Positions 10,779-23,615 of a DNA stretch of 64,000 nt are shown in pieces. A program made the translations under genes and the position numbers. Under the pieces are notes generated by a model that was not told where the DNA came from, did no database searches, and was given only the letters and a program-made list of their open reading frames with translations. How positions within the stretch are numbered: the stretch's first letter is position 1; each line of letters starts with the position of its first letter. The DNA comes from Pocillopora verrucosa (Eukaryota; Cnidaria; Anthozoa; Scleractinia; Pocilloporidae). The stretch is from contig NC_089320.1 in NCBI RefSeq assembly GCF_036669915.1, positions 11,963,313 through 12,027,312 on the forward strand. Direction: 5' to 3'.

Positions 10779-13687
10779 TCAGTCACTGCCACAATAACGG
10801 AGGTTGCATTCGGGCGTTTTCACCAGTTTGTAGACAAAGAACGAGTCGCAGTTTCGTACTTCAATGCTGGTATACCATATGCAATTGTTGCCATGCCAGT
10901 TGAAACAAACTTGTCCGGATACCTAAACCAAAACATTTTGGAATTAAAAAGAAAAATAAATGTCTAGTCACCACAAATATAATCTTATGTTAAAATCTGG
11001 CTGTGTCACAGAAGCGGATTGAAAACACTCAAGTTTTTTTTTCTCGTATAACGTCATAAAACCTGTGCCCTCACTGGTACAGAAATGTACAAAGAGAAGC
11101 TCTGTTTAGGAGCCCTGTTGTAAAATTTTATTTTCTCCTTTGAAGAAGTTGTGTGTTGCAAACTTTTTTCGGTAAGTATCTGTACTTACAAACGTTTTCG
11201 CCAAAACGCGATTGGTTAAAATGTGGCGCGTGGTCGAATATGCCCTGGCTAAACCTGGAGATTATCTGGTGATATTCCTCCAGTGATATTCTCCAATTTT
11301 CAAACATTGCTTACAGTGCGATGAAAGTCTTCTTTTAAAAGTTGATTTTAGCAGGAAAACGTTCTGCTATTGTTTCGTTAGAAGGGATAAATTTGTTTGT
11401 TAATGAAGTCGCGCTGGAAAGTCAACATCTGTTTCCGATGTGATCGTTTTGTTGCACGCACAGCAATAAAGAAAAAAGAGAAAGAGAGAATAAATGCATT
11501 CATTAGACTTAGAAATGTGCAGGTATATATGTTATTTGGCATCATCCGTTATCCGAAGTCCACAGCTTTCCTAATACTTCGCTCTTCGCAATCATTCGCT
11601 TCTCGGAAGAAATAATGTCCATGGGTAAATTTTCGAGAATAAATTCGCGCCAAACGGAGGCTAATGTTTGTTTCTATGAATTATCGAGAAAAAAAAAGTG
11701 ATTTTTGTAAGAAGAGTGATCAGTGCACCTTTCCCTCGGCAACAGATGGATGTCGTCCATTCAGCCACCCCGGTGCATGCGTGCCACACATGAATTCATG
11801 TGGTGGTGACTCTGGCATCTTTGAGCCTGCGGCTCCGGTGAAGCGGTACCACGCTTCTTCTATTTCGTCGTCACATGTTTCATTGCCCTTCCCATAGGTA
11901 TTCTTCCTGTCAGCGCTGTCCAGAACTTTGTAGCCTTCACACTCTAATTTGCAATATGGCAAAAACAGAGCTGAAAAATGTCTGCGCGTGTCCCAAACTC
12001 ACTTGTCAATCCATAGCAACAGTGTACATTTATTAAAATGGCGGAATTTTTTTTAAAGAAGCGGTTTTATCCACTTTTTAGTTAAAACACCGAAGACCAT
12101 TCAGCACGCATGCCAACATCATGGAGGCTCAGCGTACACAAGATGAATTCATTTTTGTGAATGAAAGAATTTTTTGTGCCCCTGTCAAAGGACTGTTGGT
12201 AGAGAAACTAAAAGCTTAATTTTGCTATTTGAATAATTTAAACCTGGGAAAAAAACGACATTGCTTATCAATTTTTCCAAAATTTTGCCATGTTATCATG
12301 ATGTCACTATGGTTTTATATTTGAGTCCGCAACAATTCGTGACGAGCGGAGACGTTTTTCAGTTTTTTAAGCAAGTTGATTGGACATTTAGGCACATATC
12401 AATCATGTCTAGGTGGAGAAAAACAATCTGGAATTCGTGGTAACCGTCGAGTATTGACTAGAATTTTGTTGGTTAGGGATGGAGATGCCTCTGTGAGGAT
12501 TTGCGATGACCTGCGATGGCTCAAATTGATAAAAATGGGGAGGGAGAAGACCAGCGGAACCTGCCTTGGGCCAATAGTTGTTCTAGGTACTTTAAGATAG
12601 CCAAAAATATAAATAGAAAAATAGAAAAATAGAAAAAGACAAACATGGTCTGAGAAAATGTTCCGAAGGGGACCGAAAATTTTTTTGAGTAAGCGGGAAG
12701 CTTGAGTTCTAAAGGATGCACGAGTTACAGGGGGTGAAAAAAATCATCAAATGAATGACAAAAGTCCTAGAGTTCAATTTTGGTTCGAGTTAGCGAGGAT
12801 TCGAGTCATCTTGGACCTTCTAAAACGTAGTTCAGAATCTACTGGAAATGTACCTCCAATCCCTCCCTTTGAGGTATTGACTTGAAGAAAATGTTCCGAA
12901 GGGGAACGAAAATTGTTTGGAGTTAGCGGGAAGCTTCAGTTGTCAAGGACGCACGAGTTACAGGGGGTGAAAAAAATCATCAAATGAATGACAAAAGTCC
13001 TAAAGTTCAATTTTGGTTCGAGTTAATGACGCATTCGAGTTAGCGAGGGTTCGAGTCATCTTGGACTTCAGAAACGTAGTTCGGAATCTATTAGAAATGT
13101 ACCTGGAGCAAGTGGAGGGGGGTTTGTTGGCGGTTCTTTCTTCAGCTCTTCAATCTCACCCTCTACAGCAGTGAGCCGCTCTTTCAGTTCAGAGATCATC
13201 GAGCAAGCTGAAAATAAATTACGACAATGGTCCATGAATCGCTTTAGTGAAGCTATGCTTTAAATATAAGAGCAACGGAATGGAAAAGTTGTTTTCAGTT
13301 TTCAATAAGCTGCCGAGAGGTAAAATTATACAGCTAATTCGTTGTCAACTTTGTCCTTATTAGGGAAAACAGTTTTTTTATCTAATTTTATTTCTAAATC
13401 TGCGTTGTCGTGAAAACCTAAAGAAAACCATCTTAGTTGCTATTTCTTTAAGAGTGTTTTTTTTTTTAACTACAGCGGGTTACAAGTTTATTATTAGGTA
13501 TTCATTGTTAAATTTTACCCTCTTTGCATTCTCCTAGTTCCTCCATGCTCTCCTCCAGTTCCTTCACCCTGTTCGAGAGCTTCTTAAATTTTCCTCCTCT
13601 TTCCCCTACAAGCACAGGTTTTACCTCTTCCATCAGAGTAACCAACAATAGGCAAACCAGAAATGTAGATATTCGTCGGGTAGACAT
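10779..13687 (-). CDS. Secreted D8C-domain protein, intact copy 2 (4 exons, 210 aa)
   Basis: Exons on the minus strand are 13687-13519, 13207-13103, 11943-11729 and 10922-10779 (169+105+215+144 nt, phases 1,1,0). The product starts with a hydrophobic signal peptide (FLVCLLLVTL), then a short charged coiled coil split over exons 1 and 2, a Pro-rich hinge, and one D8C domain in exons 3-4. The domain has eight cysteines and the hallmark core WYRFTGAAGSKMPES followed by GWLNGRHPS, as in uromodulin and GP2. No ZP domain or anchor follows. The choice of the GTGCAC donor at the end of exon 3 matters: using it joins EGK to VSGQVCFNW as in the family, while reading on meets a TGA seven bases later. 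Intron 2 has an internal tandem duplication. An AATAAA signal lies at the complement of 10653-10658. The product probably acts outside the cell; its ligand is unknown. D8C assignment is strong by motif; function is inferred. Confidence 0.88.
12653..13106. repeat. Direct duplication inside intron 2 of D8C copy 2
   Basis: A segment of about 200 bp beginning gaaaatgttccgaagggg occurs at about 12,653-12,856 and again at 12,887-13,106. The second copy ends at the exon 2 splice donor; the first ends in a donor-like gtacctcc. Copies 1 and 4 have only one version, so this is specific to copy 2. Confidence 0.85.
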
Positions 13688-15265
13688 TTCCGCTGGGTAA
13701 ATGAAGGTAAAAATGCAGCTTACTCGTTACTGTCTTTCGCACTCACAGAAAAATTGATACGGTTGAAAAACACGTTATTCACCAATTTTATAACAATACC
13801 TCTAACCCTCTAAGAACTTTTATCCGCCTGTGTTATTCCGCCTGTGTTGCAGTTGATTTTGTCGCTGACTGGATCTCATCCTCTCTCTTTGAGCTTTTCA
13901 GCCTTTCTTGTAATTTTTTATTTTTAAAGGATCCTTACTCTTTTTTTATTTTCTATTTTTTAATTTTTTTTAACTTTTTCCCGAACTTTATACTCATGTA
14001 CGTGAACTCAAAACAGATTTATATGAGGCTAGTGGGGATTATGCGGGTAAAAAAGCCACTTAAAGATAGGAATGTGTTTTCGGGATGATCATCAGTATTC
14101 ACAATAAGGATTCTTGGCTAAATAATAGTAATGGGTCATTTTTTATAATTAAGTATTATGCTTCTGAGAAGAAAGTACTCCTTAATAACTTTTTAAATAG
14201 GTCGTATTTCATTTGAATGGTAAGCAAAAACAAGGGAGGACTATTTTGATGTTTGAACTTAAAGATGTTTAAGAAGAGTATCAAGGTTGTGTTTTTTGTA
14301 GAAATTCATGGAGCATCCTCGCCAATTTAAATTCATTGGCTTTTTACCGTGTAAAATTATGGAATTATGCATGGTGCACGAAAAAGTAATGGAACCAATT
14401 ATTTTTTGTTAGTATGGTATGATTATATGAGCGCAACGGGTGAACATCAGCTAAAGACTTTTAGATAAAAACCTCGACCGTCGAGCGCTATTGAAGGAAT
14501 TTTTCTTCTTTAAAACAAGAGTACTTCTGAGTTATATAGTTATTCCTCTCTGAACGTGTAGTGCTTTGCGTTCCTACTGAAAATAGAAATCCTTCGGAGT
14601 ATGGCGGAGCTCTTAATTACTTACTTCGTAGTTGCTGTGCATGGAGATATAAACGGTATACACGACGGATAAAACAACCTGCGTGTGTAAAGGCCTTGTG
14701 GTTACAAAAGTAAAACGTCAGACGTTGATTACGTACCTGAAATGATCTTGGTCAATCTGTTAGTATTCAGTACTCAAACCTATCACAAAATGAAAGACGA
14801 AATGTTAAAATTGACCGAAATCTGTAGTGCTACACATTGATTGTGGACCAAAAAAGTCATTTAAAAAGAGGAGACAACCTCTGGTCCTCGGCTGATCGAA
14901 GGAATCCTCCAAAGACAAATTGCCAGCCTCCAGAAAAGTGACGGTTTTGTTTTGTAAGCGGGCGTTGGCCATGAAACGTTTCATCGTCTTATTGGTTGCT
15001 TATGATGTCAAGACTGCAGTGATAGGGTAAAATGAAATAGCAAAGTTTTTATTGTACTTACAAACAAACAATAAAAACTGTTCAACTCGACACCTCTTTT
15101 TCTTAGATGTGACTTTAGGTGTAAACATATAGTAATTTTCATCCTCCGCACTGAATTCATAATCAAAAAAATTAAACGAATAGCACGTAGCTCTCTTGGA
15201 GGCGGTACCTTGGGTACGCCCTTTCTTCTCCGAATTTCCTGTTTATTTTGTCGTTATGTAACAGT

Positions 15266-15497
15266 CTTCCAGAACTATATTCTCTTAGGATATCTCCTCG
15301 ACTATGATATTAATTCTGTTAATAAGTTTACTATAATTTTTATATCGACAATCTTGTTTTTTTTTTTTTGCCTGAACTTGACCGTAAGACTAAGAAATTC
15401 AAGGTAGAAAATCATTTTGTAAAGCGTAAACATCTCGAAGGTAATATGTGAACTCCGCTCTGCGTAGCTCAACGTGATTCGCAAGTTAAGTGCAAAG
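15266..15497 (+). repeat. Inner inverted repeat, left arm
   Basis: It reads from about cagtcttccagaactatatt to cgcaagttaagtgcaaag and returns in reverse complement at 16,468-16,695 with only scattered differences, including the poly-T tract. The arms are about 230 bp and are separated by about 970 bp. Confidence 0.88.
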
Positions 15498-15527
15498 TTA
15501 TTAGTTATATCATTACTATAGGTAGCA

Positions 15528-15743
15528 GACAACAGTTATTCTACCAGGTGACAATAGTTAATCTACAAGCCGACAACAGTTATTCTACCAGCTGACAATA
15601 GTTAATCTACAAGCCGACAACAGTTATTCTACCAGCTGACAATAGTTAATCTACCAGCCCACAATAGTTAATCAATCAGCCGACAATAGTTAATCTACCA
15701 GCCCACAATAGTTAATCAATCAGCCGACAATAGTTAATCTACT
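15528..15743. repeat. 22-bp minisatellite (about 10 units)
   Basis: Units of 22 bp alternate between two main forms, gacaacagttattctaccag.. and gacaatagttaatctac.ag.., so part of the array has a 44-bp higher-order period. Near the right end a third form (cacaatagttaatcaatcag..) alternates with the second. The same unit types appear at 33,061-33,173. Confidence 0.93.
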
Positions 15744-15817
15744 ACTATAACAAATAGTTGGAATGCAAAGCACTACACGACTAGAGAGGAATAGCCATAT
15801 AATTCAGAGGTAAGACT

Positions 15818-15960
15818 CAGAACATTCGACAACAACAATTCATTTGACTCTGATGATGACTTTCCCTCAGGTTGTCAAAACGTCAATCGTTACTACCGAC
15901 AAAATTCCTTCTCAGGACTACAATCACCCGGACGATCAAACCACTCTATTACAATGATGC
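15818..15960 (+). mobile_element. Penelope-like element, 3'-end scrap
   Basis: The stretch acattcgacaacaacaatt to about the CCCGGACGATCAAA region resembles, in reverse complement, the sequence at about 32,050-32,200, which lies downstream of a GIY-YIG-encoding piece. Only the 3' portion is present and no coding capacity remains. Confidence 0.6.
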
Positions 15961-16467
15961 CCTTGTTGAAATTTGTTGAAAATATCAAGTGTCAATGAAT
16001 AATCTGTTATGTAATCCACAATAAATAAGAACATAAAAGCTTTTGCTAATAAAATACGCCGCTGAGGCTTCAGGACATCATCAAATTTGGAAGTGTCTAT
16101 TTTTTGAGTTGAAAATACACATTCATTCATTAGGCTAAACCAGTACCGTAATTTGAATTGGTTTCCACCATAATGGGGAGCAAAAAAATATTTTCAAATA
16201 ATTGAACAAACATGGAAACACTGCAAAAATCATTAAACGATATTAGTAGTTTATAACATCAAGAGGTTATAAACTACTATCTCTTGTACATTGAATTTTG
16301 TTAGAAGTTATTTTCTAACATATGTTGTTCAGTTGAAGTTTTCTTTATTCTTCTCTTTCTTACGTACAACTAATTACCTCGGGACTAGCTCAGATCTCTC
16401 TAGGAAAGTGTGGGTCACCGCTTATAAAGGTGACGCTTACTGAGCTGTCAATCTCTACCTTCCTCAA

Positions 16468-16695
16468 GCGTTTGCACTTAACTTGCGAATCACGTTGAGC
16501 TACGCAGAGCGGAGTTCACATATTACCTTCGAGATGTTTACGCTTTACAAAATGATTTTCTACCTTAAATTTCTTAGTCTTACGGTCAAGTTCAGGCAAA
16601 AAAAAAAAAACAAGATTGTCGATATAAAAATTATAATAAACTTATTAACAGAATTAATATCATAGTCGAGAGAATATAGTTCTGGAAGACTGTTT
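16468..16695 (-). repeat. Inner inverted repeat, right arm
   Basis: Reverse complement of 15,266-15,497. Immediately after it begins the right arm of the large inverted duplication, at the point corresponding to about 11,640 on the left. Confidence 0.88.
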
Positions 16696-17405
16696 AATTT
16701 AAAAAATTAAAATTTACTTGTTCCGAGAAGCGAATGATTGCGAAGAGCGAAGTATTAGGAAAGCTGTGGACTTCGGATAACGGATGATGCCAAATAACAT
16801 ATATACCTGCACATTTCTAAGTCTAATGAATGCATTTATTCTCTCTTTCTCTTTTTTCTTTATTGCTGTGCGTGCAACAAAACGATCACATCGGAAACAG
16901 ATGTTGACTTTCCAGCGCGACTTCATTAACAAACAAATTTATCCCTTCTAACGAAACAATAGCAGAACGTTTTCCTGCTAAAATCAACTTTTAAAAGAAG
17001 ACTTTCATCGCATTGTAAGCAATGTTTGAAAATTGGAGAATATCACTGGAGGAATATCACCAGATAATCTCCAGGTTTAGCCAGGGCATATTCGACCACG
17101 CGACACATTTTAACCAATCGCGTTTTGGCAAAAACGTTTGTAAGTACAGATATTTACCGAAAAAAGTTTGCAACACACAACTTCTTCAAAGGAAAAAATA
17201 AAATTTTACAACAGGGCTCCTAAACAGAGCTTCTCTTTGTACATTTCTGTACCAGTGAGGGCACAGGCTTTATGACGTTATACGAGAAAAAAAACTTGAG
17301 TGTTTTCAATCCCCTTCTGTGACACAGCCAGATTTTAACATAACATTATATTTGTGGTGACTAGACATTTATTTTTCTTTTTAATTCCAAAATTTTTTGG
17401 TTTAG

Positions 17406-17549
17406 ATATCCAGACAAGTTTGTTTCAACTGGGATGGCAACAATTGTAAATAGGATACCAGCATTGAAGTACGAAACTGTGACTCGTTCTTTATCTACAA
17501 ACTGGTGAAAACGCCCGAATGCAAACTCCGTTATTGTGGCAGTGACTGA
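17406..17549 (+). pseudogene. D8C-domain gene copy 3: only exon 4 left, with a stop
   Basis: The right arm mirrors copy 2 only from part of intron 3 onward (from about 16,700). Exon 4 is at 17,406-17,549 and ends at the family's final stop codon. A Trp codon has become TAG at 17,451-17,453, and the first base after the acceptor is A rather than G. Its variant residues (KTPEC before LRYCGSD) match copy 2 rather than copies 1 or 4, as expected if it is the mirror partner of copy 2. Exons 1-3 are missing because homology to copy 2 stops at the inner repeat. Downstream 3' flank extends to about 18,570. Confidence 0.88.
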
Positions 17550-18574
17550 AGGATGATGGGTAATTAAAACTGAAGCACGTCACACGTTTACCGCTGAACC
17601 TTACAATCAGATTTACTAAAACTTTACAGGGGAAAGGCCTTAGCCTTAGTACTTAATATCAGCTGGTAGCATAAGTTCTTTCTGTAATGTAGACTTGAAT
17701 TATTAAAAAGGGAAATAAAGAATTCATTATTGGTGGTAGATGTGCGGAAAAAGTGTGCAATCAAAGTGTTCGGAAATAACGACAATAGTTAATTTAGTTT
17801 CAAAACGGGATGTTGAGGTGTCTTTTAAGAATTAGGGCTTCAGATGTTCGCAGTCATAATCGCTCAACTGGGGTGATGATGCAAAAAAAAGAAAAGCTGA
17901 AAAAAGGAAATATAGATGGTATGTTTAGGCTTTTATCTGGAGGTAGTATTTTAACATAGGTACTCGGCAATTGTAAAACGGCTTAATAGAGTAACTACCG
18001 GGTATTGGGGTGTTCTTTCATTATCAGCGACTCAAAAGTTTATTGCTATTTAGTGTGATAAAGGTTTTATTTACGAGTAGTAAAAGAACATCTTCCTTTC
18101 ATAGCCTTTTTCAGGCCCTCAGTCAGTGGAAGGGAGTGAAATTGCCGGCGAACGACGAACGGCGGATGTGTTTATCAGGGAAACAGCCTAACCCCACTGC
18201 CTCGCGTTTTGATAATATCACCAAAGAATTGATTAACGCAATAGGAGAAAATTCAACTCCGAAGAGCACAAAAGATGCCACTAAGTTTGGTGAGCAAAAC
18301 TTTCTTCATCTACAGAATGGTTTCAACAACAAAACGAAATTACAAAAGAGTTTATCTTGAGGATTTTTCAACAATATTCATTTCGATTTCGGCAAATAAT
18401 TCATTGTTAGTTATTAGTTAGTCATTGTCATTAACAACGGTGTGGTCGAGTTGAATGATCAAAGTTTAAGTTGCACTTTGTACAAATAACACAAAGAGTT
18501 TAAAATAATTCTTTTAGCAATTCATTGTTATACGGGCACATCATTTTAAGGTCTCTGGACTCTTCAAACGACCC

Positions 18575-20933
18575 GATAGAATTGAAATATCTATACATAT
18601 CTTACTTCTGCTAATCGTTTAGCTATGATGTAAAGTACATCGTAGCTATTACACTTGAAACATTTTGGTGCTCTAACATCTGATAAAAAAAGAAGCACAT
18701 ACCCTATTTCTACCAGCAAAACATGTGTAGTAATAACCGGGTTTAACTCAATGAAAATCAGAGACAGAGGACTAAATAACTGAATTTTTTATAGGTTTCA
18801 AGAAGTCACTATTTTTTAGTTCCAATGTTTTCAATATGAAGTCGAAAAAGAAGGTTAAACAGATTCTATGGAGAGAACAATCTCCAAACGTGCTTAGCAA
18901 AACAGCTTTAACACATCTTTAAACTTTGGTGTCAATGTGGTAACTTCAATTTGTCCGCATGAAGTGGTCGAAAAGCAAATCAGTGGCAGGTAACACAGTA
19001 ACACTACAGAACCAAAAGCACCTGTTATAACCTTCTGTAATCTTATTTAAAACAGATAAATGTCTAAATGAGAAGTAGAGCGTTCTATCTTAAGAGCCGA
19101 AATTGTGACAACTGTAATTGCATCATCTCGCATAAATTTGCAACTTAAAGAATCATCCCCTTTATCAAAATATATTATTACTTAATATATTGTTACTTAC
19201 TCAGTAGGCAACTTCGCGAAACTGCTTTGACATTAATTAGAGAAGTGTGGAAAAAACCCAGTTTAATTGAATAAGATCATGGCTTGACCAACTGAGCTAA
19301 TCCAGTTGTCATCTTGATTCAGGTTTACATCATCTTCATCTCAGTGGCTGGCATTAAAAAGTTTTGTTTTGACTCTTGCTTCATAAGAGAACTCCTCTTC
19401 ATTGGACACAGCGAGTTTTTGAAAAGTGTTTCTTAATAAGCGTTTGAACATGATCAGAGGGGTAGTTGTGTTTGTGAGCATCATCTTTAATAGTAGGTAT
19501 GTGTTAAAAGAAATAATTTCTTAAAACATGAACAAAACCCGTATGATCCTGACAAAATCTTGATTTCTTTTCACCTGAGGATGGGTAGCAGCGTTGCCGG
19601 AAAGCATTCTGAGAAACAGAACATGGGACAGAAAACGCCTATTCATCACAATAAAGCGCGGCAAAGCGTGGTAAAAAAGCAAACAAGTAAGGTCAAACTG
19701 GGAATGTTTTGTTACTACGTTACTAACTACTGAAGAGAATAATACGAACATCATCAAAAACTGCCGGACTTTATAAAGTACAGAATTTGTGTCTGAAGTT
19801 GGTAAAAATGAAGGTAAAAGATGAAGATTTGCCAACCAATAATTTGGCCCGGAGAGAAGTCGATCATTCATTCTTTTTTTATGCTTACATGCCAACTGAA
19901 ATAGCATGCATTTTACTTTCTTTTACTACATATGTTTCCGACGGAATTCTAGGTTATTAGAAAGATTGTCATCCGGTTCAAAAAACTTGGTCTTTTGATG
20001 ACCAAAAGTGCTAAAATTTTGTGACACGAGAAAAGGAAATCTAAAGCTACTTTCGTAAAAGTTTGAATAATTTAAAAAATAAAAAAGCGTTTCATGAAAT
20101 GCTGTGCATAAGATGAAGTGAACTCCAAACAAACTGAGTAGGTACTCTTTGTCGTTATTCATTTCTGAGGTATTTCTCCGTTTTCTAAAAGTCTTCATTT
20201 ATTCGCCGAGAAAAAAGCGGAATCATTTTGTACTGTATTTCCAGCTCGATTGGGCAGACACTTGCGGTCCGACTAAATGTCATTGATTGATCGTGGATAG
20301 TGTTGTGCGTCGATTGTATTACTAGCGTCGCTATTTGGTGCGATGATGGTCGGTGCGCGGACCTTTCCAATGAGTCGCGAGTGAAAAGGATCACCCGTAA
20401 CCACTAGAGCTTATTACTGCCTGTTGCTAATAAGGATGAGTCAACGGTGTGAGAACATTGAAACGAGGCCACTTGATTGATTACTTTCAGGCCAAAGAAC
20501 CTCTGCGCAAATTAGGTGGTCACGGTGTTTTAAAAATTCAAAACAAAATGGTGAATGAACAGGAAAAGTCTCAAATTCTTCATTTCCCAACGTTTGTTTT
20601 CCGGAAAACACATAAGTATTCTAATTCATTTTCAGTACTTGCGCATAACAGCGGTTGTCTTTTACATTTTCCTGCAAAATTTTGCGCTGGAAATTGTCGC
20701 GCGGTCGGCCAAAATTGATCTCTCTGAGCATGCCTGACGATGGACCGCTGTGTTGGAGTAACGCGATTGCATGCATTGACGGTCAATCAATGACAAGATG
20801 ACAGAGCTGAATGACGTCTGTGCATACGCAAGACTTCGACGAGGAAAACGGATTTTGAGTTGGTTGCATGCTTGATTTTCCTTTCTGTTGCTTGTAGGCG
20901 TTTGCTTCCCCCGTTGCTTTCCTTTTACAGAAC
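18575..20933. other. Right linker, first part (mirror of 7,815-10,230)
   Basis: This is the reverse complement of the left linker with small indels. No gene is supported; the ORFs at 19,521-19,907, 19,926-20,198 and 20,185-20,394 are mirror images of left-arm ORFs with differing frames and ends. The right arm also has about 420 bp at 18,150-18,570 that the left arm lacks between 10,230 and 10,233. That segment matches the 3' flank of copy 1 (3,050-3,180) and of copy 4. Confidence 0.75.
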
Positions 20934-23393
20934 AGAGAGAGATAGAGATAGACTATGTTTTATTAAAATTACATTGCAGATAAAACTGAATTGCGTAACT
21001 TCACATTAATTAATTGTACAAACTGTTTCTGCAACACATATTTATGAAACTTGTTGCCGCTCTGTCGGTCTTACAACGATTAAGATTGAAATTCCTCTGT
21101 TTCCTAAAATTGTAATTAGCCTGATAACTTTTTGGATTAAAGAATGAATTTTGTTGTTTTTGTTTTCTAAAACTGATCGGAAAAGTGTCGATGTCAACTG
21201 TTCTTGGTGGGTTCTCAAGCTTGGGATGTTTGCTTGATCGAGGGCTTCTTTGTATGATGCTCCAGGGAAGATGCATGCGAGGGCTCTTTTCTGCACTCTC
21301 TCCAGATCAACTTGTAGATATTTCGGAAGTGCATGGTGGAACACTGGGCAGGCGTAGTCTAGGCAGGACCTGATGGTTGCGCAATAGATTGCTACAAGAT
21401 CGATTGTACTTAGCCCGCTTAAGTTGAATCAAAAAATAGTGTTTTGAGTTGGATTTCTTTATTATTTCTGTAATATGGTTGTTCCAAGTTAGAGTTGAAT
21501 TAATATTGAGTCCAAGAAGTTTAACACACTGCACAGATTCAATTAGTTCCCCGTCCACGTTGGTTTTTGGAAATTGGGGGTATTGAGGGCTAAAGCTGAT
21601 CAACAGTTCTTTGGTTTTTGCGCAATTCAATTGAAATAGATTTTCCTCAGACCAGGACTGTACTTGGTCAACTGCACTTTGCGCGTGACTAATCTTTCCT
21701 TTCGGGACGGTTTCTGATACCGTCGTATCGTCAACGTATTTCCACAGATTAAAATTGTCGAGCGAAACTGACAAATCGTTTATCATTAAAAGGAAAAGCC
21801 AGGGGCCCAGTTTGGTTCCCTGTGGTACTCCGGCAGGCACTTTGCTCCACTCAGAGAAACAGTCATAGCCAAGTTTAACTCTCTGAGACCTATTTGAAAG
21901 GAAGTCAACTATCCAGTTAATAACGCTCTTCGGAATGTCCAGTTGATTCAGTTTTGATATTAGGATGGACTGATCAATTAGGTCAAAGGCCTTTCGGTAA
22001 TCAAAAAGAAGGACCCGAACTGACGCTCCGTTTCCGTCTGTTGCTTCAAGCCAATTGTGTATCATGCTTATGAGTGCCAGTACAGTGGATGATCCAGATA
22101 CCGTTCCGAACTGATTTGGGTCCGCTACTTTTTCCACGGCCGGTTTAATGAAGTCAGAAACTATAAAATCCTCAGCAAGTTTTGATAACGCAGGTGTAAG
22201 TGAAATTGGCCTTAGCTCCTTCTTGGGATCAGTCACTTGTTTTACCTTTGGGAGGGGTGTTATATTCGCCAATTTCCAAACTGACGGCAATTTTTGTTCT
22301 TTGTAGGAAGTGTTCAAAATGTCCGTTATGGGCTGTGCTAAAATTTCGGCGTATTCCTTTAGAACCCAATTAGTTATGCCGTCCGGGCCAGGAGCTTTGT
22401 GTTTGTTGAGGCGTTTCAGATTAATGTACACTCGATGTGTTGATATTTTAGGGAATTCGGCACCTTCTCCTGTAGGAAGGAGAACAGACGTGTTTTCACA
22501 GTTGATAGGCTGATAAGACTGGAGCGGTTCTAGAAGAGCTTCATTTATTGCACTGGCGATTTCTTGGGGGGACATGTTGGTGAATTGCTGTACATCGAGG
22601 GAGGACAGTAAATTGGGGTTTTGTTTTTTGGATCCACTCAGTTTATTTATCTCTTTCCACCACTGACGGGGATTCACACCTTTGAGATCTTGCACTTTTG
22701 AAGTATAGTAGGCTACTTTGCATAGTTTCCTTTCTCTATTGACAGCATTGCGGTAGAATCTGAAAACTGGACCCTTCTTGTTGGAATGAAATGCATTTTG
22801 ACGCAAACGAATCAACTCCTTGAGTTTTATTGTCATCCAAGGGGCGTCCTTCGGGTAAACTTTAATCGACCTTTCTGGCATGATGTTATTTATGCCGTTT
22901 GTTATCAGTTCGTTGAAATTGCGGACTTTTCCCTCACAGGAGCTTTGCATATTGATGCATGACCAGTCGACATTGCTGAGATAGCGGCCGAGACTTGTCT
23001 TCTTGCTTTCTCTCATATCCCTGATATTGATCTTTTTCCTGGTATGTTGGTTCAGTATCCTTTCCTTCGGCTTTACGATGACTGTGCTATGGTCTGACAG
23101 ACCAAAGGGGGGAAAGCTCTCGGGCGTTGAGAAGTGATTGCCCATGTTTGTTAGTATTAGATCAAGCGTGACCTGGCCTCTTGTGGGGAATTTAACAAGC
23201 TGCTTTAATTTAAAATGGTTCCGCAAATGGCACATATCAAGACGGTTAAAATAGCCAGTGACAATAATTCCACAATTTGGATACAAAGATTCGGCTGATT
23301 TCAAACTGTCAAATAGATGGTTGAGCAAATTCTGACTGTCGGATTCTGCTGGACTGTTACGGCCTGGGTAGTAAACGACGGCCAGCAAGATGC
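20934..23393 (-). mobile_element. CR1/L2-like non-LTR retrotransposon, 5'-truncated, in the right linker
   Basis: A reading frame from 23,415 down to 21,307 encodes the end of an endonuclease domain (SDHSTVIVKP near residue 117) and a reverse transcriptase with KAPGPDGI (near 331), PAGVPQGTKLGPWLF (near 531) and the YVDD box (near 560). The first residues of this frame come from host DNA, so its ATG is not the element's own start. A frameshift near 21,400 moves the C-terminal part into another frame (21,344-21,042). The element's 3' end is a short repeat tail (reverse complement of agagagagatagagatag) preceded by an AATAAA-like motif. The left linker has the empty site: acagaac and aacctcc are contiguous at about 7,825-7,840. 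The insertion shows no target duplication longer than 3 bp. The copy is 5'-truncated and inactive. Confidence 0.9.
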
Positions 23394-23615
23394 AACCTCC
23401 AAAATCTTTGTACACCCCCTAAAAATTTCAAAAATTCATTTCTCCTTAAAAACACCGGAAATAGGAAAATTCCTTCAACGACAAGAAAATTCCTGGGTTT
23501 TAAATGCTAGCCCCTTTTTTCTCCGCAAACTTCGCTGAATCTTGAATCTCGAGCGCTTGAGCCCGCGTTATTGATCGCATACCTGCGACGTAGCTTTTCG
23601 TCAAAATAATACTTC
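23394..23615. other. Right linker, second part (mirror of 7,600-7,815)
   Basis: This short piece continues the mirror image beyond the retrotransposon and then joins directly to sequence matching 6,400 on the left. The 6,440-7,610 segment of the left linker is thus absent here. Confidence 0.8.

Larger units (their letters stand above)
15060..16700. other. Centre of the inverted duplication
   Basis: This is the spacer between the two arms. It holds an inner inverted repeat (15,266-15,497 against 16,468-16,695), a 22-bp minisatellite, a Penelope-like 3' scrap, and at 15,960-16,245 a reverse copy of left-linker DNA (6,390-6,700). No gene is seen. ORFs at 15,302-15,532 and 16,483-16,665 are the two arms of the inner repeat read in opposite directions. 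Confidence 0.75.
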
